DNA of 64,000 nt, taken from assembly GCF_001570585.1 (NCBI RefSeq), contig NZ_BBXF01000001.1, forward strand, positions 1-64,000, in the 5' to 3' direction. The first letter of the stretch is position 1. Each line of letters starts with the position of its first letter. Both the position numbers and the translations under genes were made by a program. Positions 40,819 through 50,655 of this stretch are shown one piece after another. Under the pieces are notes generated by a model. That model was given only the letters and a program-made list of their open reading frames with translations, did no database searches and was not told the DNA's origin. The DNA comes from Herbidospora daliensis. Its GTDB lineage: Bacteria > Actinomycetota > Actinomycetes > Streptosporangiales > Streptosporangiaceae.

Positions 40819-41634
40819 TTGTCCGAGCACGAGCCGGCACCGTCGTGGGTCATCGACCCGCACAAGCCCAGCGTCGCCCGGATGTACGACTACTACCTGG
40901 GCGGCAAGGACAACTTCGCCGCCGACCGGGAAGCCGCCGACGAGATCCTCGCCCGCATGCCGTACGTCCGCGACTTCACCCGGGAGAACCGCGCGTTCCT
41001 GTCGCGGGTCGTCCGCCTGCTGACCGCGCAGGGCATCCGGCAGTTCCTCGACATCGGTTCGGGGTTGCCGACACGGGAGAACACCCACCAGGTCGCCCAG
41101 GCCGTCGCCCCCGACGCGCGTGTCGTCTACGTCGACAACGACCCCATCGTGCTGGCCCACGGGCGGGCCCTGCTGGCCAAGAACCACAACACCGCGGTCG
41201 TCCGGGCCGACCTGCACGACCCCAAGGGCATCCTCGACCACCCCGAGGTGCGGGCCCTCATCGACTTCTCCCAGCCGGTGGCGATCATGCTGCTGGCGAT
41301 AGTGCACTTCGTGCCCGACGACGACGAGGCGTCCCGGATCGTGCGGGAACTGCGGGTGCCGATGGTGCCGGGCAGCTACCTGGTCATGTCCCACGGCCAC
41401 ATGGGCGAGGTCGACGACGACCTGCAGGAGGTCGTGTACAAGACGTACCGGCAGACCACCAGCGGGAACATCACGGCCCGCAAGGCGTCGCAGGTCGCGG
41501 CCTACTTCGAGGGCATGGAACTGCTGGAGCCAGGAATCGTGCAAGTGGGGGTCTGGCGGCCGGAGATCAAGGGCCTGGCCGACGCCGACCCCCGCAAGGC
41601 CGGCTTCTTCGGGGCCGTGGGGCTGGTGAAGTAA
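40819..41634 (+). CDS. DUF574/SAM-dependent methyltransferase
   Basis: A 271-residue protein of the actinobacterial S-adenosylmethionine methyltransferase family DUF574. It has PSVARMYDYYLGGKDNFAAD at the start, the SAM motif FLDIGSGLPTRENTH and VVYVDNDPIVLAHGRALL, and PVAIMLLAIVHFVPDDDEAS. Substrate unknown; homologues are numerous in actinomycetes and often sit beside regulators. The TTG at 40819-40821 is supported by GGAGG 8 nt upstream. It is convergent with aspS across a shared terminator. Confidence 0.88.
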   Translation: MSEHEPAPSWVIDPHKPSVARMYDYYLGGKDNFAADREAADEILARMPYVRDFTRENRAFLSRVVRLLTAQGIRQFLDIGSGLPTRENTHQVAQAVAPDARVVYVDNDPIVLAHGRALLAKNHNTAVVRADLHDPKGILDHPEVRALIDFSQPVAIMLLAIVHFVPDDDEASRIVRELRVPMVPGSYLVMSHGHMGEVDDDLQEVVYKTYRQTTSGNITARKASQVAAYFEGMELLEPGIVQVGVWRPEIKGLADADPRKAGFFGAVGLVK

Positions 41635-41639
41635 AACAA

Positions 41640-41670
41640 AAAAGGCCGGTCCTGTTCGGACCGGCCTTTT
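41640..41670. terminator. Bidirectional terminator between the methyltransferase gene and aspS
   Basis: Perfect 13-bp stem AAAAGGCCGGTCC / GGACCGGCCTTTT with a 5-nt loop, T-run on both strands (AAAACAAAAAAGG upstream, CCTTTTCCGTT downstream). It can end transcription from both convergent genes. Confidence 0.9.
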
Positions 41671-41676
41671 CCGTTG

Positions 41677-43404
41677 CTAGGCCTTGGGCGTGGCGTCGAC
41701 GCCGGCTTCCTTGCGCTGCGCCGGGGTGATCGGCGTGGGCGCGGCGGTCAGCGGGTCGAAGCCGGAGGCCGTCTTCGGGAACGCGATCACGTCGCGGATC
41801 GAGTCGCCGCCGGCCAGCAGCATGCAGACCCGGTCCCAGCCGTAGGCGATGCCGCCGTGCGGCGGCGGGCCGTACTTGAACGCCTCCAGCAGGAAGCCGA
41901 ACTTGCTCTCGGCCTCCTCCTTGGAGATGCCCAGCACGTCGAAGACGCGCTGCTGCATCTCGGCGCGGTGGATTCGGATCGAGCCGCCGCCGATCTCCAT
42001 GCCGTTGCAGACCATGTCGTAGGCGTAGGCCAGGGCCTCGCCGGGGTGGTCCTGGAAGTTGTCGTTCCACTCGGGCTTGGGACCGGTGAACGGGTGGTGC
42101 ACGGCCGTCCAGCCGCCCTCGCCGTCGTCTTCGAACATGGGCGCGTCGACGACCCACAGGAACGACCACTGCGACTCGTCGATCAGCTCCTTGCGGCGGC
42201 CGATCTCGAGCCGGGCCGCGCCGAGCAGCTCACGCGAGGCGTGCCGGGCCCCGGCCGCGAAGAAGATCGCGTCGCCGATCTCGGCGCCGGTCGCCGCGCG
42301 CAGCCCGGCGGTCTCGGCCTCGGACAGGTTCTTGGCGACCGGGCCGCCGAACCCGTCTTCCTGGACGAGCACGTAGGCGAGGCCGCGCGCGCCGCGCGAC
42401 TTGGCCCACTCCTGCCAGCCGTCGAGCTCCTTGCGGGTCTGCGACGCGCCGCCGGGCATGACGACCGCGCCGACGTACTCGTTCTGGAACACCCGGAAGG
42501 TGGTGTCCTTGAAGTAGTCGGTCAGGTCGACCAGCTCGACGCCGAACCGCAGGTCGGGCTTGTCGGAGCCGAACCGGGCCATCGCGTCGGCGTAGGTCAT
42601 GCGGGGCAGCGGGGAGGGCAGTTCGTAGCCGATCGTCTCCTTCCACACTCGCCCGATGACGGCCTCGCCGAGCTCCATGACGTCGTCCTGGTCGACGAAC
42701 GACATCTCGATGTCGATCTGGGTGAACTCCGGCTGCCGGTCGGCCCGCAGGTCTTCGTCGCGGAAGCACTTGGTCAGCTGGTAGTAGCGCTCCAGGCCGG
42801 CCACCATGAGCAGCTGCTTGAACAGCTGCGGCGACTGCGGCAGGGCGTACCAGTTGCCCGGCTGGAGCCGGACCGGCACCAGGAAGTCGCGGGCGCCCTC
42901 GGGGGTCGAACGGGTCAGGTTCGGCGTCTCGACGTAGACGAACCCGCGCTCGTTCATCACCTCGTTGACCAGGTAGGTCGCCTTCGACCGGATGCGCAGC
43001 GCGTCGCCGAGCTGCTGGCGGCGGATGTCCAGGTAGCGGTACTTGAGCCGGGCCTCCTCGGAGACGCCCGAGACGCCCTCGATCGGGAACGGCAGCGGGG
43101 CCGCCTCGCTCAGCACCTCGACCTGGGTGGCGACGACCTCGATGCCGCCCGTGGGGAGCTCGGGATTCTCGTTGCCCTCGGGCCGCACCCGGACCTCTCC
43201 GACGACCTTCACGCAGTATTCGGAGCGCAGGCCGTGGGCGTCGTCCTCCTCGCGGAAGACGACCTGGGCGGAGCCGGAGGAGTCGCGCAGGTCGATGAAG
43301 ACCACGCCGCCGTGGTCACGACGGCGGGCGACCCATCCGGCCAGCGTCACCTGTTGGCCGGCGTGCTCGGGGCGCAACGTCCCGGCCTGGTGGGTGCGGA
43401 TCAC
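41677..43404 (-). CDS. aspS: Aspartyl-tRNA synthetase
   Basis: Class IIb synthetase for tRNA-Asp. The 575-residue protein has the N-terminal OB-fold anticodon domain ([20 protein letters not shown]), motif 1/2 region ([40 protein letters not shown]), the bacterial GAD insertion (about 290-420) and motif 3 ([20 protein letters not shown]). The GTG start overlaps the hisS stop by 4 bp (GTGA), so the two synthetases are co-translated. Confidence 0.97.
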   Translation of the reverse strand: MIRTHQAGTLRPEHAGQQVTLAGWVARRRDHGGVVFIDLRDSSGSAQVVFREEDDAHGLRSEYCVKVVGEVRVRPEGNENPELPTGGIEVVATQVEVLSEAAPLPFPIEGVSGVSEEARLKYRYLDIRRQQLGDALRIRSKATYLVNEVMNERGFVYVETPNLTRSTPEGARDFLVPVRLQPGNWYALPQSPQLFKQLLMVAGLERYYQLTKCFRDEDLRADRQPEFTQIDIEMSFVDQDDVMELGEAVIGRVWKETIGYELPSPLPRMTYADAMARFGSDKPDLRFGVELVDLTDYFKDTTFRVFQNEYVGAVVMPGGASQTRKELDGWQEWAKSRGARGLAYVLVQEDGFGGPVAKNLSEAETAGLRAATGAEIGDAIFFAAGARHASRELLGAARLEIGRRKELIDESQWSFLWVVDAPMFEDDGEGGWTAVHHPFTGPKPEWNDNFQDHPGEALAYAYDMVCNGMEIGGGSIRIHRAEMQQRVFDVLGISKEEAESKFGFLLEAFKYGPPPHGGIAYGWDRVCMLLAGGDSIRDVIAFPKTASGFDPLTAAPTPITPAQRKEAGVDATPKA

Positions 43405-44660
43405 AAGAGTTTCCCTTTCAGGGTTTCGGTGATCGAGGCGAGGGACACCTCGGTCTGTTCGGCGGTTTCAAGATCCTTCAGCTGTACGGCCCCCGCCTCC
43501 AGGTCGCGCTCACCGATGATGATCGCGTATCTGGCCCCCGACTTCGACGCCGCCTTCATCGACCCCTTGAGCCCGCGCGAGCCGTAGGCCATGTCGGCCG
43601 CGAGCCCCGCGCGGCGCAACTCGGCGAGCAGCCCGAACGCGCGGCGGCGGGCCTCCTCGCCCAGGGGCACGGCGTAGACGTCGACCGTCGAGACGGCGGC
43701 CGCGGCGACCTCTTCCGCCTCCATGGCCAGCACGGTGCGGTCGAGGCCGAGCCCGAAGCCGATGCCGGGCAGCGGCGGCCCGCCGATGGACTCGGAGAGC
43801 CCGTCGTAGCGGCCGCCCCCGCCGACGGCCGACTGCGCGCCCAGGAGCGGGTGGTCGAACTCGAAGGTGGTGCGGGTGTAGTAGTCGAGGCCGCGCACCA
43901 GGCGCGGGTTGTCGGTCCACGGGATCGACAGGTCGGCCAGGGCGGTGCGCACCTGGTCGTGGTGGGCCTTGCAGGAGGCACACAGGTGGTCGGTGACCAG
44001 CGGCGCCCCTTCGAGCTGGGCCTTGACCTCGGGCCGCTTGTCGTCGAGGACACGCAGCGGGTTGATCTCGACGCGGGCGCGGGTGGCCTCGTCGAGGTCG
44101 AGGGCGCGCAGGAAGTCCTGCAGCGCGGCCCGGTAGATCGGGCGGCACTCGGCGCAGCCCAGCGTGTTCAGCAGCAGCGTCAGCCGCTTGAGGCCGAGCT
44201 CCTGGTACCAGTCCCACGCGATGGCGATGGTCTCGGCGTCGACGAGCGGGTCGTCGCTGCCGATCGCCTCCAGGTCGACCTGGTAGAACTGCCGGTAACG
44301 CCCGGCCTGGGGCCGCTCGTAGCGGAAGGCTGGGCCGACGGCCCACACCTTCGCGGGCAGCTGGCCGTTGTGGAGGCCGTTCTCCAGCACCGACCGCAGC
44401 ACGCCGGCGGTGAACTCGGGCCGCAGGGTGAGCGATCGGCCGCCCCGGTCCTGGAAGGTGTACATCTCCTTGGTCACGACGTCGGTCGACTCGCCGACGC
44501 CGCGCGCGTAGAGCTGGGTGTCCTCGAACACCGGGAGTTCGAGGTAGCCGTAACCGGCCCTGGTCACCGCGGCGGCGAAGGTGTCGATCGCCCGCCGGAA
44601 GGCCGCCGAGCGGGGCGGCACGTATTCACTAACGCCCTTGGGCGCCTGGAAGGTCATCAC
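43401..44660 (-). CDS. hisS: Histidyl-tRNA synthetase
   Basis: Class IIa synthetase for tRNA-His, 419 residues. It has the motif 2 region ([40 protein letters not shown]), the histidine-specific segments [15 protein letters not shown] and [13 protein letters not shown] (motif 3), and the C-terminal anticodon domain ([20 protein letters not shown]). GTG at 44660 or ATG at 44657 is possible; either overlaps the upstream hydrolase stop. Note [20 protein letters not shown], the usual histidine loop. Confidence 0.96.
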   Translation of the reverse strand: MMTFQAPKGVSEYVPPRSAAFRRAIDTFAAAVTRAGYGYLELPVFEDTQLYARGVGESTDVVTKEMYTFQDRGGRSLTLRPEFTAGVLRSVLENGLHNGQLPAKVWAVGPAFRYERPQAGRYRQFYQVDLEAIGSDDPLVDAETIAIAWDWYQELGLKRLTLLLNTLGCAECRPIYRAALQDFLRALDLDEATRARVEINPLRVLDDKRPEVKAQLEGAPLVTDHLCASCKAHHDQVRTALADLSIPWTDNPRLVRGLDYYTRTTFEFDHPLLGAQSAVGGGGRYDGLSESIGGPPLPGIGFGLGLDRTVLAMEAEEVAAAAVSTVDVYAVPLGEEARRRAFGLLAELRRAGLAADMAYGSRGLKGSMKAASKSGARYAIIIGERDLEAGAVQLKDLETAEQTEVSLASITETLKGKLL

Positions 44661-45328
44661 AGTCCTCGTGTCGGGCCGGGCGCCGCGTCCTTCAAGAAGG
44701 GGTTCGAGGCGCGCTCGCGGCCGATGGTCGTCTGGGGTCCGTGACCGGGGAGAACCACCGTTTCGTCCGGCAGCGTCAACGTCTTGGCGAGGCTGCTGAG
44801 CATCGCGGAGTGGTCGCCGCCCGGCAGATCGGTGCGGCCGATGGAGTCGCGGAACAACAGGTCGCCGCTGAACAGCACGTGTTCGTCGTCGAGCCTGAAG
44901 GTCACCGACCCCCCGGTATGGCCCGGCCGGTGGTCGACGACCAGCTCGAGGCCGGCCAGCTCCAGGACGGCGCCGTCGGCGAGCTCCCGGACGTCGTCGG
45001 GCTCGCTGAACTCCAGCCCTCCGAACAACTGTTTGCTCATCGCGCCGAATCCACGGCCCGGATCGCTCAGCAGAACCCGATCATCGGGATGAATCCAGGC
45101 AGGAATTTCACGAGCTCCGCAAACCGGACCGACCGACCATATGTGGTCGATGTGCCCGTGGGTCAGGACCACCGCGACCGGCTTCAGCCGGTGCTCGCGG
45201 ATCAGCTCCTCAAGGCCGTCTTCAGCGTCCTGACCTGGGTCGACGACCACGCACTCCTCGCCCGCGGCGGGCGCGACGACGTAGCAGTTGGTCTGGAAAG
45301 ACCCGGCTGGGAACCCTGCGATCAACAA
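44657..45328 (-). CDS. Metallo-beta-lactamase-fold hydrolase (glyoxalase II-like)
   Basis: A 223-residue di-metal hydrolase. It has the HxHxDH motif in [13 protein letters not shown] (about residue 57), the later histidines in [15 protein letters not shown] and [10 protein letters not shown], and the aspartate in [14 protein letters not shown]. This is the glyoxalase II/YcbL-like group conserved upstream of hisS in actinobacteria; substrate unproven. TTG start; the gene is divergent from the second cyclophilin gene. Confidence 0.9.
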   Translation of the reverse strand: MLIAGFPAGSFQTNCYVVAPAAGEECVVVDPGQDAEDGLEELIREHRLKPVAVVLTHGHIDHIWSVGPVCGAREIPAWIHPDDRVLLSDPGRGFGAMSKQLFGGLEFSEPDDVRELADGAVLELAGLELVVDHRPGHTGGSVTFRLDDEHVLFSGDLLFRDSIGRTDLPGGDHSAMLSSLAKTLTLPDETVVLPGHGPQTTIGRERASNPFLKDAAPGPTRGL

Positions 45329-45474
45329 CGGAGCGGCCTCGATGTCTCAAAGGATTGAGCGAGCGAATGTAACCGAAGGGTACCGGTGCGGGTCGGCGGG
45401 CTGCGAACCAATACCCGTGTGCCGATACGATTCGCCCACCTCAATAGTCATTCTTGGACAGTCGGGAGGACGAA

Positions 45475-46317
45475 GTGGTCACCGGGAAGGACCGGCAGAA
45501 GCAACTCGCGCGCGAACACCACGAGCGCCAGCAGGCCGCACGCGTCCAACGTGAGCGCACCGCGAAGCGCAACGCCGCGATCGGGACCACCGCCGGTGTC
45601 GTGGTCGTCATCGCGGGCATCGTGGCGGCGGCGATCTTCCTGACGGGCGGCGCCGACGACGCCGACCCGGCCACGGCGGCGGCGTCGGCCTCGGCCAATC
45701 CGGCCGAGAGCGCGGCGGCGGCCCCCGCGGAGCCCCTGCCCTTCGACAAGGGCACCGGCCGGTGCGACTACGTGAGCGACCCGGCGGGCGGGGCCAAGGA
45801 CGTCGGCAAGCCCGATCCCAAGGTCGCGGCGGCGCCGGCGGTCATGAAGATCGACACCAACCTGGGCGTCATCGAGGCCGACCTCGACGGTGCCAAGGCG
45901 CCGTGCACGGTCGGCTCGTTCACCCACCTGGCGAGCAAGGGCTACTTCGCCAACACGAAGTGCCACCGCCTCACCACCGAGGGCATCAAGGTGCTCCAGT
46001 GCGGCGACCCGACCGCCACGGGCAGCGGCGGCCCCGGCTACCGCTTCGTCGACGAGAACCTCGAGGGCGCCAGCTACAAGCGGGGCGTGCTGGCCATGGC
46101 CAACAGCGGCCCGAACACCAACGGCAGCCAGTTCTTCATCGTCTACGGCGACGAGACCGACACCCTGCCCGACTCGTACACGCCCTTCGGCACGATCACC
46201 AAGGGCCTGGACCTCGTCGACAAGGTGGCCAAGGCGGGCGTCGAGGGCGGCGGCGGCGACGGTACGCCGAAGCAGGCTGTCGAAATCAAAGACGTGACAA
46301 TTACCGGCAAGAGCTGA
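45475..46317 (+). CDS. Membrane-anchored cyclophilin-type peptidyl-prolyl isomerase
   Basis: A 280-residue protein with a basic, Gln/Arg-rich cytoplasmic tail (about 1-38), one transmembrane helix (AGVVVVIAGIVAAAIFLTGG, about 40-60), an Ala/Pro linker and an exported cyclophilin domain (DTNLGVIEADLDGAKAPCTV, LAMANSGPNTNGSQFFIVYG, DSYTPFGTITKGLDLVDKVA). It keeps the catalytic arginine (CHRL) and the same four cysteines (CDYV, PCTV, CHRL, QCGD) as the lipoprotein paralogue. The GTG at 45475 has GGAGG 5 nt upstream. Confidence 0.9.
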   Translation: MVTGKDRQKQLAREHHERQQAARVQRERTAKRNAAIGTTAGVVVVIAGIVAAAIFLTGGADDADPATAAASASANPAESAAAAPAEPLPFDKGTGRCDYVSDPAGGAKDVGKPDPKVAAAPAVMKIDTNLGVIEADLDGAKAPCTVGSFTHLASKGYFANTKCHRLTTEGIKVLQCGDPTATGSGGPGYRFVDENLEGASYKRGVLAMANSGPNTNGSQFFIVYGDETDTLPDSYTPFGTITKGLDLVDKVAKAGVEGGGGDGTPKQAVEIKDVTITGKS

Positions 46318-46374
46318 CGTAATACAACCAAGGGCTAAACGCCCTGGAGGCTGATTCGAGTGCGGGAGGACACG

Positions 46375-47598
46375 GTGACCACCGACCCGTGGGGCCGGGT
46401 AGACGACGACGGCACCGTCTACGTGCGTACGGCTGAGGGAGAACGGGCCGTCGGGTCCTGGCAGGCCGGGGAACCGGAAGAGGCGCTGGCCTACTTCCAC
46501 CGCAAGTTCGACGAGCTGGCCGGACAGGTCCAGCTGCTCGAACAGCGGGTGAAGGGCACCGACCTGCCGCCCGCTCAGGCGGAGGCCGGCATCCTGAAGC
46601 TGCGCGAGGCGATCACCGGTGCGAACGCGGTCGGTGACCTCGACTCGCTGAACAACCGGCTCCAGGCCCTCTCCGAGATGGTGGGCAAGCGCCGCGAGGA
46701 AGTGAAGGCGGCCCGCGAGGTCGCCCGCGGCCAGGCCAAGGAGATCAAGGAGCGGATCGTCGGCGAGGCCGAGCGCATCGCCGAGGACGCCACTCACTGG
46801 AAGTCCGGCGGCGAGCGGCTGCGCCAGCTCGTCGAGGAGTGGAAGGCCGCCGAGCGGATCGACCGCGCGACCGAGGCGGCGCTGTGGAAGCGCCTGTCCA
46901 CGGCCCGCACGGCGTTCGCCAAGCGCCGCAAGGCCTACTTCTCCTCGCTCGACGAGCAGCGCGACCAGGTGCGTTCCTCCAAGGAGCGCATCGTGACCGA
47001 GGCCGAGGAGCTGTCCTCCTCGACCGACTGGAACGCCACGGCCGCGGCCTACCGCGAGCTGATGCGCCGCTGGAAGGCGGCCGGCCGGGCGTCCCGCGAG
47101 GCCGAAGACGAGCTCTGGAACCGCTTCAAGGCCGCCCAGGACCAGTTCTTCCAGGCCCGCTCGACCGTGTTCGCCGAGCGCGACGCGTCGTTCGCGGCCA
47201 ACGCCGACGCCAAGGAGCTGCTGCTCGTCGAGGCGGAGAAGATCCTCCCGGTGACCGACGTCCGCGCGGCGCGCGGTCAGCTCCGGGCGCTGGTCGAGCG
47301 GTGGGAGGCCGTCGGCCCGGTGCCGCGCGAGCAGCGCGACCGGCTCGAGGGCGGCCTGCGGAAGATCGACGACGCGGTCCGCAAGGCCGAGGAAGCGGAG
47401 TGGAAACGCTCCAACCCCGAGGCCCGCGCGCGGGCGCAGGACACGGTCAACCAGCTCCGCCGCTCGATCGAGCAGCTGGAGACCCGGCTGGCCAAGGCCC
47501 AGCCGGGCAGCAAGCAGGCCAAGGAGGCCGAGGAGGGCATCGCCGCCCGCCGCTCCTGGCTCGAAGAGGCCGAGCGTACGCTCGCCGAGTTCTCCTGA
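46375..47598 (+). CDS. DUF349 coiled-coil protein
   Basis: A 407-residue helical protein. After an N-terminal DPWGRVDDDGTVYVRTAEGE it consists of long coiled coils and three DUF349 repeats (HWKSGGERLRQLVEEWKAAE, DWNATAAAYRELMRRWKAAG, DVRAARGQLRALVERWEAVG), each with the same W-x-A/E-spacing. DUF349 proteins are widespread and lack an agreed function. The GTG at 46375 has GGGAGG 5 nt upstream; a GTG 15 nt earlier has a poorer spacing. It ends at a terminator shared with rel. Confidence 0.88.
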   Translation: MTTDPWGRVDDDGTVYVRTAEGERAVGSWQAGEPEEALAYFHRKFDELAGQVQLLEQRVKGTDLPPAQAEAGILKLREAITGANAVGDLDSLNNRLQALSEMVGKRREEVKAAREVARGQAKEIKERIVGEAERIAEDATHWKSGGERLRQLVEEWKAAERIDRATEAALWKRLSTARTAFAKRRKAYFSSLDEQRDQVRSSKERIVTEAEELSSSTDWNATAAAYRELMRRWKAAGRASREAEDELWNRFKAAQDQFFQARSTVFAERDASFAANADAKELLLVEAEKILPVTDVRAARGQLRALVERWEAVGPVPREQRDRLEGGLRKIDDAVRKAEEAEWKRSNPEARARAQDTVNQLRRSIEQLETRLAKAQPGSKQAKEAEEGIAARRSWLEEAERTLAEFS

Positions 47599-47610
47599 GG
47601 TCGCGCCGGC

Positions 47611-47640
47611 GGCGCCTGACCCCTCGCGGGGTCAGGCGCC
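47611..47640. terminator. Bidirectional terminator overlapping the rel stop codon
   Basis: Perfect 13-bp stem GGCGCCTGACCCC / GGGGTCAGGCGCC with a TCGC loop. The rel TGA (47632-47634) lies inside the right arm, so termination and translation end at the same place. Confidence 0.85.
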
Positions 47641-49965
47641 GCTGGTCACCCGGTAGACGTCGTAGACGCCCGGGATGTTGCGCACCGCCTTGAGCACGTG
47701 GCCCAGGTGCTTGGGGTCGCCCATCTCGAAGGTGAACTTGCTGACCGCGACCCGGTCGCGTGAGGTCGTCACCGACGCCGACAGGATGTTGACGTGGTGG
47801 TCGGACAGGGTCCGGGTCACGTCGGACAGCAGCCTCGGCCGGTCGAGCGCCTCGACCTGGATCGCCACCAGGAACACCGAGTCGTCGCCCGCCGACCAGG
47901 CCACCTCGACGAGCCGCTCGGGCTGCTCCTGGAGCTGCCCCACGTTGGCGCAGTCGACCCGGTGCACCGAGACGCCGTGGCCGCGGGTCACGAAGCCGGT
48001 GATGTCGTCGCCCGGGACGGGCGTGCAGCACCGCGACAGCCGCACCCACACGTCGGGGTCGCCCGCCACCATGACGCCGGCGTTGGTCCCGGCCCTGGGA
48101 CGCCCCTTGAGCTGCGTGGGCAGCGCCGCCTCGGCGATGTCCTCCTCGGCCCCCTCGACCCCTCCCAGGGCCTGTACGAGCTTCTGGACGACCGCCTGGG
48201 CCGCGATGTGGCCTTCGCCCACCGCCGCGTAGAGCGCCGAAACGTCGGGATAGTGCAGATCGCGGGCCAGGGCGAGCAGCGCCTCCCCCGACATGAGCCG
48301 CTGGAGCGGCAGGCCCTGCTTGCGCATCGCCCGCCCGATGGCCTCCTTGCCGGCCTCGATCGCGGTCTCGCGGCGCTCCTTGGAGAACCACTGGCGGATC
48401 TTGTTACGGGCCCGGCCCGACTTGACGAACTTCAGCCAGTCGCGCGAGGGCCCGGCGTCGGGCGACTTCGAGGTGAAGATCTCGACCGTGTCGCCGTTGC
48501 CCAGCCGCGACTCCAGCGGCACCAGCCGCCCGTTGACCCGGGCCCCGATGCAGCGGTGGCCGACCTCGGTGTGCACCGCGTAGGCGAAGTCGACCGGGGT
48601 CGCGCCGTCGGGCAGCGCGATGACCTGGCCGCGCGGGGTGAAGACGAACACCTCGGAGACCGACAGGTCGAAGCGCAGCGACTCGAGGAACTCGCCCGGG
48701 TCGGAGGTCTCCTTCTGCCAGTCGAGCAGCTGGCGCAGCCACGCCATGTCGTTGACGTCCTTGACCTTGCTGCCCGGGTTGGAGGCGACCATCTCCTCCT
48801 TGTACTTCCAGTGGGCGGCGACGCCGTATTCGGCGCGGTGGTGCATCGCGCGGGTGCGGATCTGCAGCTCGACCGGCTTGCCCTCGGGCCCGATGACCGT
48901 CGTGTGCAGCGACTGGTACATGTTGAACTTGGGCATCGCTATGTAGTCTTTGAACCGGCCGGGCACCGGGTTCCACCGAGCGTGGATCGTTCCGAGCGCG
49001 GCGTAGCAGTCGCGGACCGTGTCGACCAGCACCCGGATGCCCACCAGGTCGTAGATGTCGTCGAAGGCGACGCCCTTGGCGATCATCTTCTGGTAGATCG
49101 AGTAGTAGTGCTTCGGGCGGCCCTTCACGGTCGCCCGGATCTTCTGCTCGCGCAGGTCGGAGTGGACGTTCTCGATCACTTCCTGCAGGAACAGGTCGCG
49201 CCGGGGGGCCCGCTCGGAGACCATGCGGGCGATCTCGTCGTAGCGCTTGGGGAAGAGCATGGTGAACGCGAGGTCCTCCAGCTCCCACTTGATCGTGTTC
49301 ATGCCCAGGCGGTGGGCCAGCGGCGCGAAGATCTCCAGCGTCTCGCGGGACTTCTGCTGCCGCTTGTGCTCGGGCATGTAGCGCATGGTGCGCATGTTGT
49401 GGAGCCGGTCGGCCAGCTTGATGACCAGCACCCGGATGTCGCGGCTCATCGCCACGACCATCTTGCGCACCGTCTCGGCCTGCGCGGCGTCGCCGAACTT
49501 GACCTTGTCGAGCTTGGTCACGCCGTCGACCAGCAGGGCGATGTTCTCGCCGAAGTCGGCGCGCAGTTCGTCGAGCCCGTAGGCGGTGTCCTCCACGGTG
49601 TCGTGGAGGAGCGCCGCGCACAGGGTCTCGTCGTCGGTGCCGAGCTCGGCCAGGATCGTCGCCACGGCCAGCGGATGGGTGATGTAGGGGTCGCCGCTCT
49701 TCCGCTTCTGGTCGCGGTGGTGATAGGCCGCCGTCTCGTAGGCACGCTCGATCAGCCGCAGATCGGCCTTCGGGTGAGTGGCCCGGACCGTCTTGAACAG
49801 GGGCTCGAGGACGGGGTTCATCGCACCCCACTGCCCCCCGAACCGGCCCAGCCTGCGCCGGACGGCCGTCCCCTTCTCCGGGGGCGCCGCCTCGGCGGGC
49901 ACATCGGGAACCGGCGCGCCGGGCGATTCGACGGGCGCGTTGCCGGGGGCCACTTCACGGGGCAC
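47632..49965 (-). CDS. rel: Bifunctional (p)ppGpp synthetase/hydrolase
   Basis: Stringent-response enzyme, 777 residues, normal for actinobacterial Rel. From the N-terminus: a variable 40-residue tail; HD hydrolase domain ([28 protein letters not shown]); synthetase domain with [20 protein letters not shown] and [15 protein letters not shown] domain ([20 protein letters not shown]); C-terminal ACT domain ([20 protein letters not shown]). Both hydrolase and synthetase residues are present, so it should be bifunctional. GTG start with GGAG upstream. It follows apt, as in other actinobacteria. Confidence 0.97.
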   Translation of the reverse strand: MPREVAPGNAPVESPGAPVPDVPAEAAPPEKGTAVRRRLGRFGGQWGAMNPVLEPLFKTVRATHPKADLRLIERAYETAAYHHRDQKRKSGDPYITHPLAVATILAELGTDDETLCAALLHDTVEDTAYGLDELRADFGENIALLVDGVTKLDKVKFGDAAQAETVRKMVVAMSRDIRVLVIKLADRLHNMRTMRYMPEHKRQQKSRETLEIFAPLAHRLGMNTIKWELEDLAFTMLFPKRYDEIARMVSERAPRRDLFLQEVIENVHSDLREQKIRATVKGRPKHYYSIYQKMIAKGVAFDDIYDLVGIRVLVDTVRDCYAALGTIHARWNPVPGRFKDYIAMPKFNMYQSLHTTVIGPEGKPVELQIRTRAMHHRAEYGVAAHWKYKEEMVASNPGSKVKDVNDMAWLRQLLDWQKETSDPGEFLESLRFDLSVSEVFVFTPRGQVIALPDGATPVDFAYAVHTEVGHRCIGARVNGRLVPLESRLGNGDTVEIFTSKSPDAGPSRDWLKFVKSGRARNKIRQWFSKERRETAIEAGKEAIGRAMRKQGLPLQRLMSGEALLALARDLHYPDVSALYAAVGEGHIAAQAVVQKLVQALGGVEGAEEDIAEAALPTQLKGRPRAGTNAGVMVAGDPDVWVRLSRCCTPVPGDDITGFVTRGHGVSVHRVDCANVGQLQEQPERLVEVAWSAGDDSVFLVAIQVEALDRPRLLSDVTRTLSDHHVNILSASVTTSRDRVAVSKFTFEMGDPKHLGHVLKAVRNIPGVYDVYRVTSGA

Positions 49966-50005
49966 TCAGACTCCTCACATTCGAGTCCAGATCACTCAGT
50001 GTAGG

Positions 50006-50512
50006 TCAAACGGTAACCAAGGCTCTGACGTCGAGACCGGGCAGCCTCTCCCTACCGGGGAGGAAGGACAGCTCCATCAGGAAGGTCACGGCCACCACTT
50101 CGGCGCCCGCGCGCCGCACCAGGTCGACCGCGGCGGCCGCGGTGCCGCCGGTGGCCAGGACGTCGTCGACCACCAGGACCCGCTCGCCGGGGGCGAACGC
50201 GTCGGCGTGGACCTCGATCGTCGCAGAGCCGTATTCCAGATCGTAGGACGCCTCAAGCGTCTCGGCGGGCAATTTGCCCTTCTTGCGTACCGGAACGAAA
50301 CCCGCGCCCCTTCTGAGGGCCACGGGAGCGGCCAGGATGAAGCCCCTGGCCTCGATGCCGACCACCTTGTCGAAGGAGAACCCCTCAGCCAGGTCGTCGA
50401 CGACCGTCGTGAACGCGGCCGGATCGGCCAGCAGGGGGGTGATGTCCTTGAACAGGATGCCAGGCTGCGGATAGTCGGGAATATCCCTGATCAGCGAGAT
50501 CCACTCGGTCAC
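50006..50512 (-). CDS. apt: Adenine phosphoribosyltransferase
   Basis: Purine salvage: adenine plus PRPP to AMP. The 168-residue protein has the adenine-side IPDYPQPGILFKDITPLLAD (about 10-29), VGIEARGFILAAPVALRRGA and the PRPP loop VLVVDDVLATGGTAAAAV. The GTG at 50512 gives the family N-terminus; an upstream frame to 50551 has no support. It lies between secF and rel in the conserved order. Confidence 0.94.
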   Translation of the reverse strand: MTEWISLIRDIPDYPQPGILFKDITPLLADPAAFTTVVDDLAEGFSFDKVVGIEARGFILAAPVALRRGAGFVPVRKKGKLPAETLEASYDLEYGSATIEVHADAFAPGERVLVVDDVLATGGTAAAAVDLVRRAGAEVVAVTFLMELSFLPGRERLPGLDVRALVTV

Positions 50513-50611
50513 CTGCCAACAGTAGTGGCTACTCAAAAGCGAACGCCCCACGGGCTCCCGATCTTCCCGGGCGCCCGCAGGGCTTTCGTATGTCTATCGG
50601 GTGGATTCCCG

Positions 50612-50655
50612 ACGCGAACCACGGCCGGCCACCAGCCGGCCGCGGCTCGCTTTGC
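50612..50655. repeat. Dyad-symmetric element, copy B, behind secF
   Basis: On the minus strand, two bases after the secF stop, GCGAGCCGCGGCCGGC pairs with GCCGGCCGTGGTTCGC (16 bp, two G-U pairs) around a 5-nt loop. The outer bases match the element at 34497-34539. It may stop secF transcripts, though no U-run follows. Confidence 0.6.

Noticed and set aside
46331-46345. AGGGC-taaac-GCCCT stem before the DUF349 gene
   Set aside because: Only 5 bp; too short to call an attenuator.
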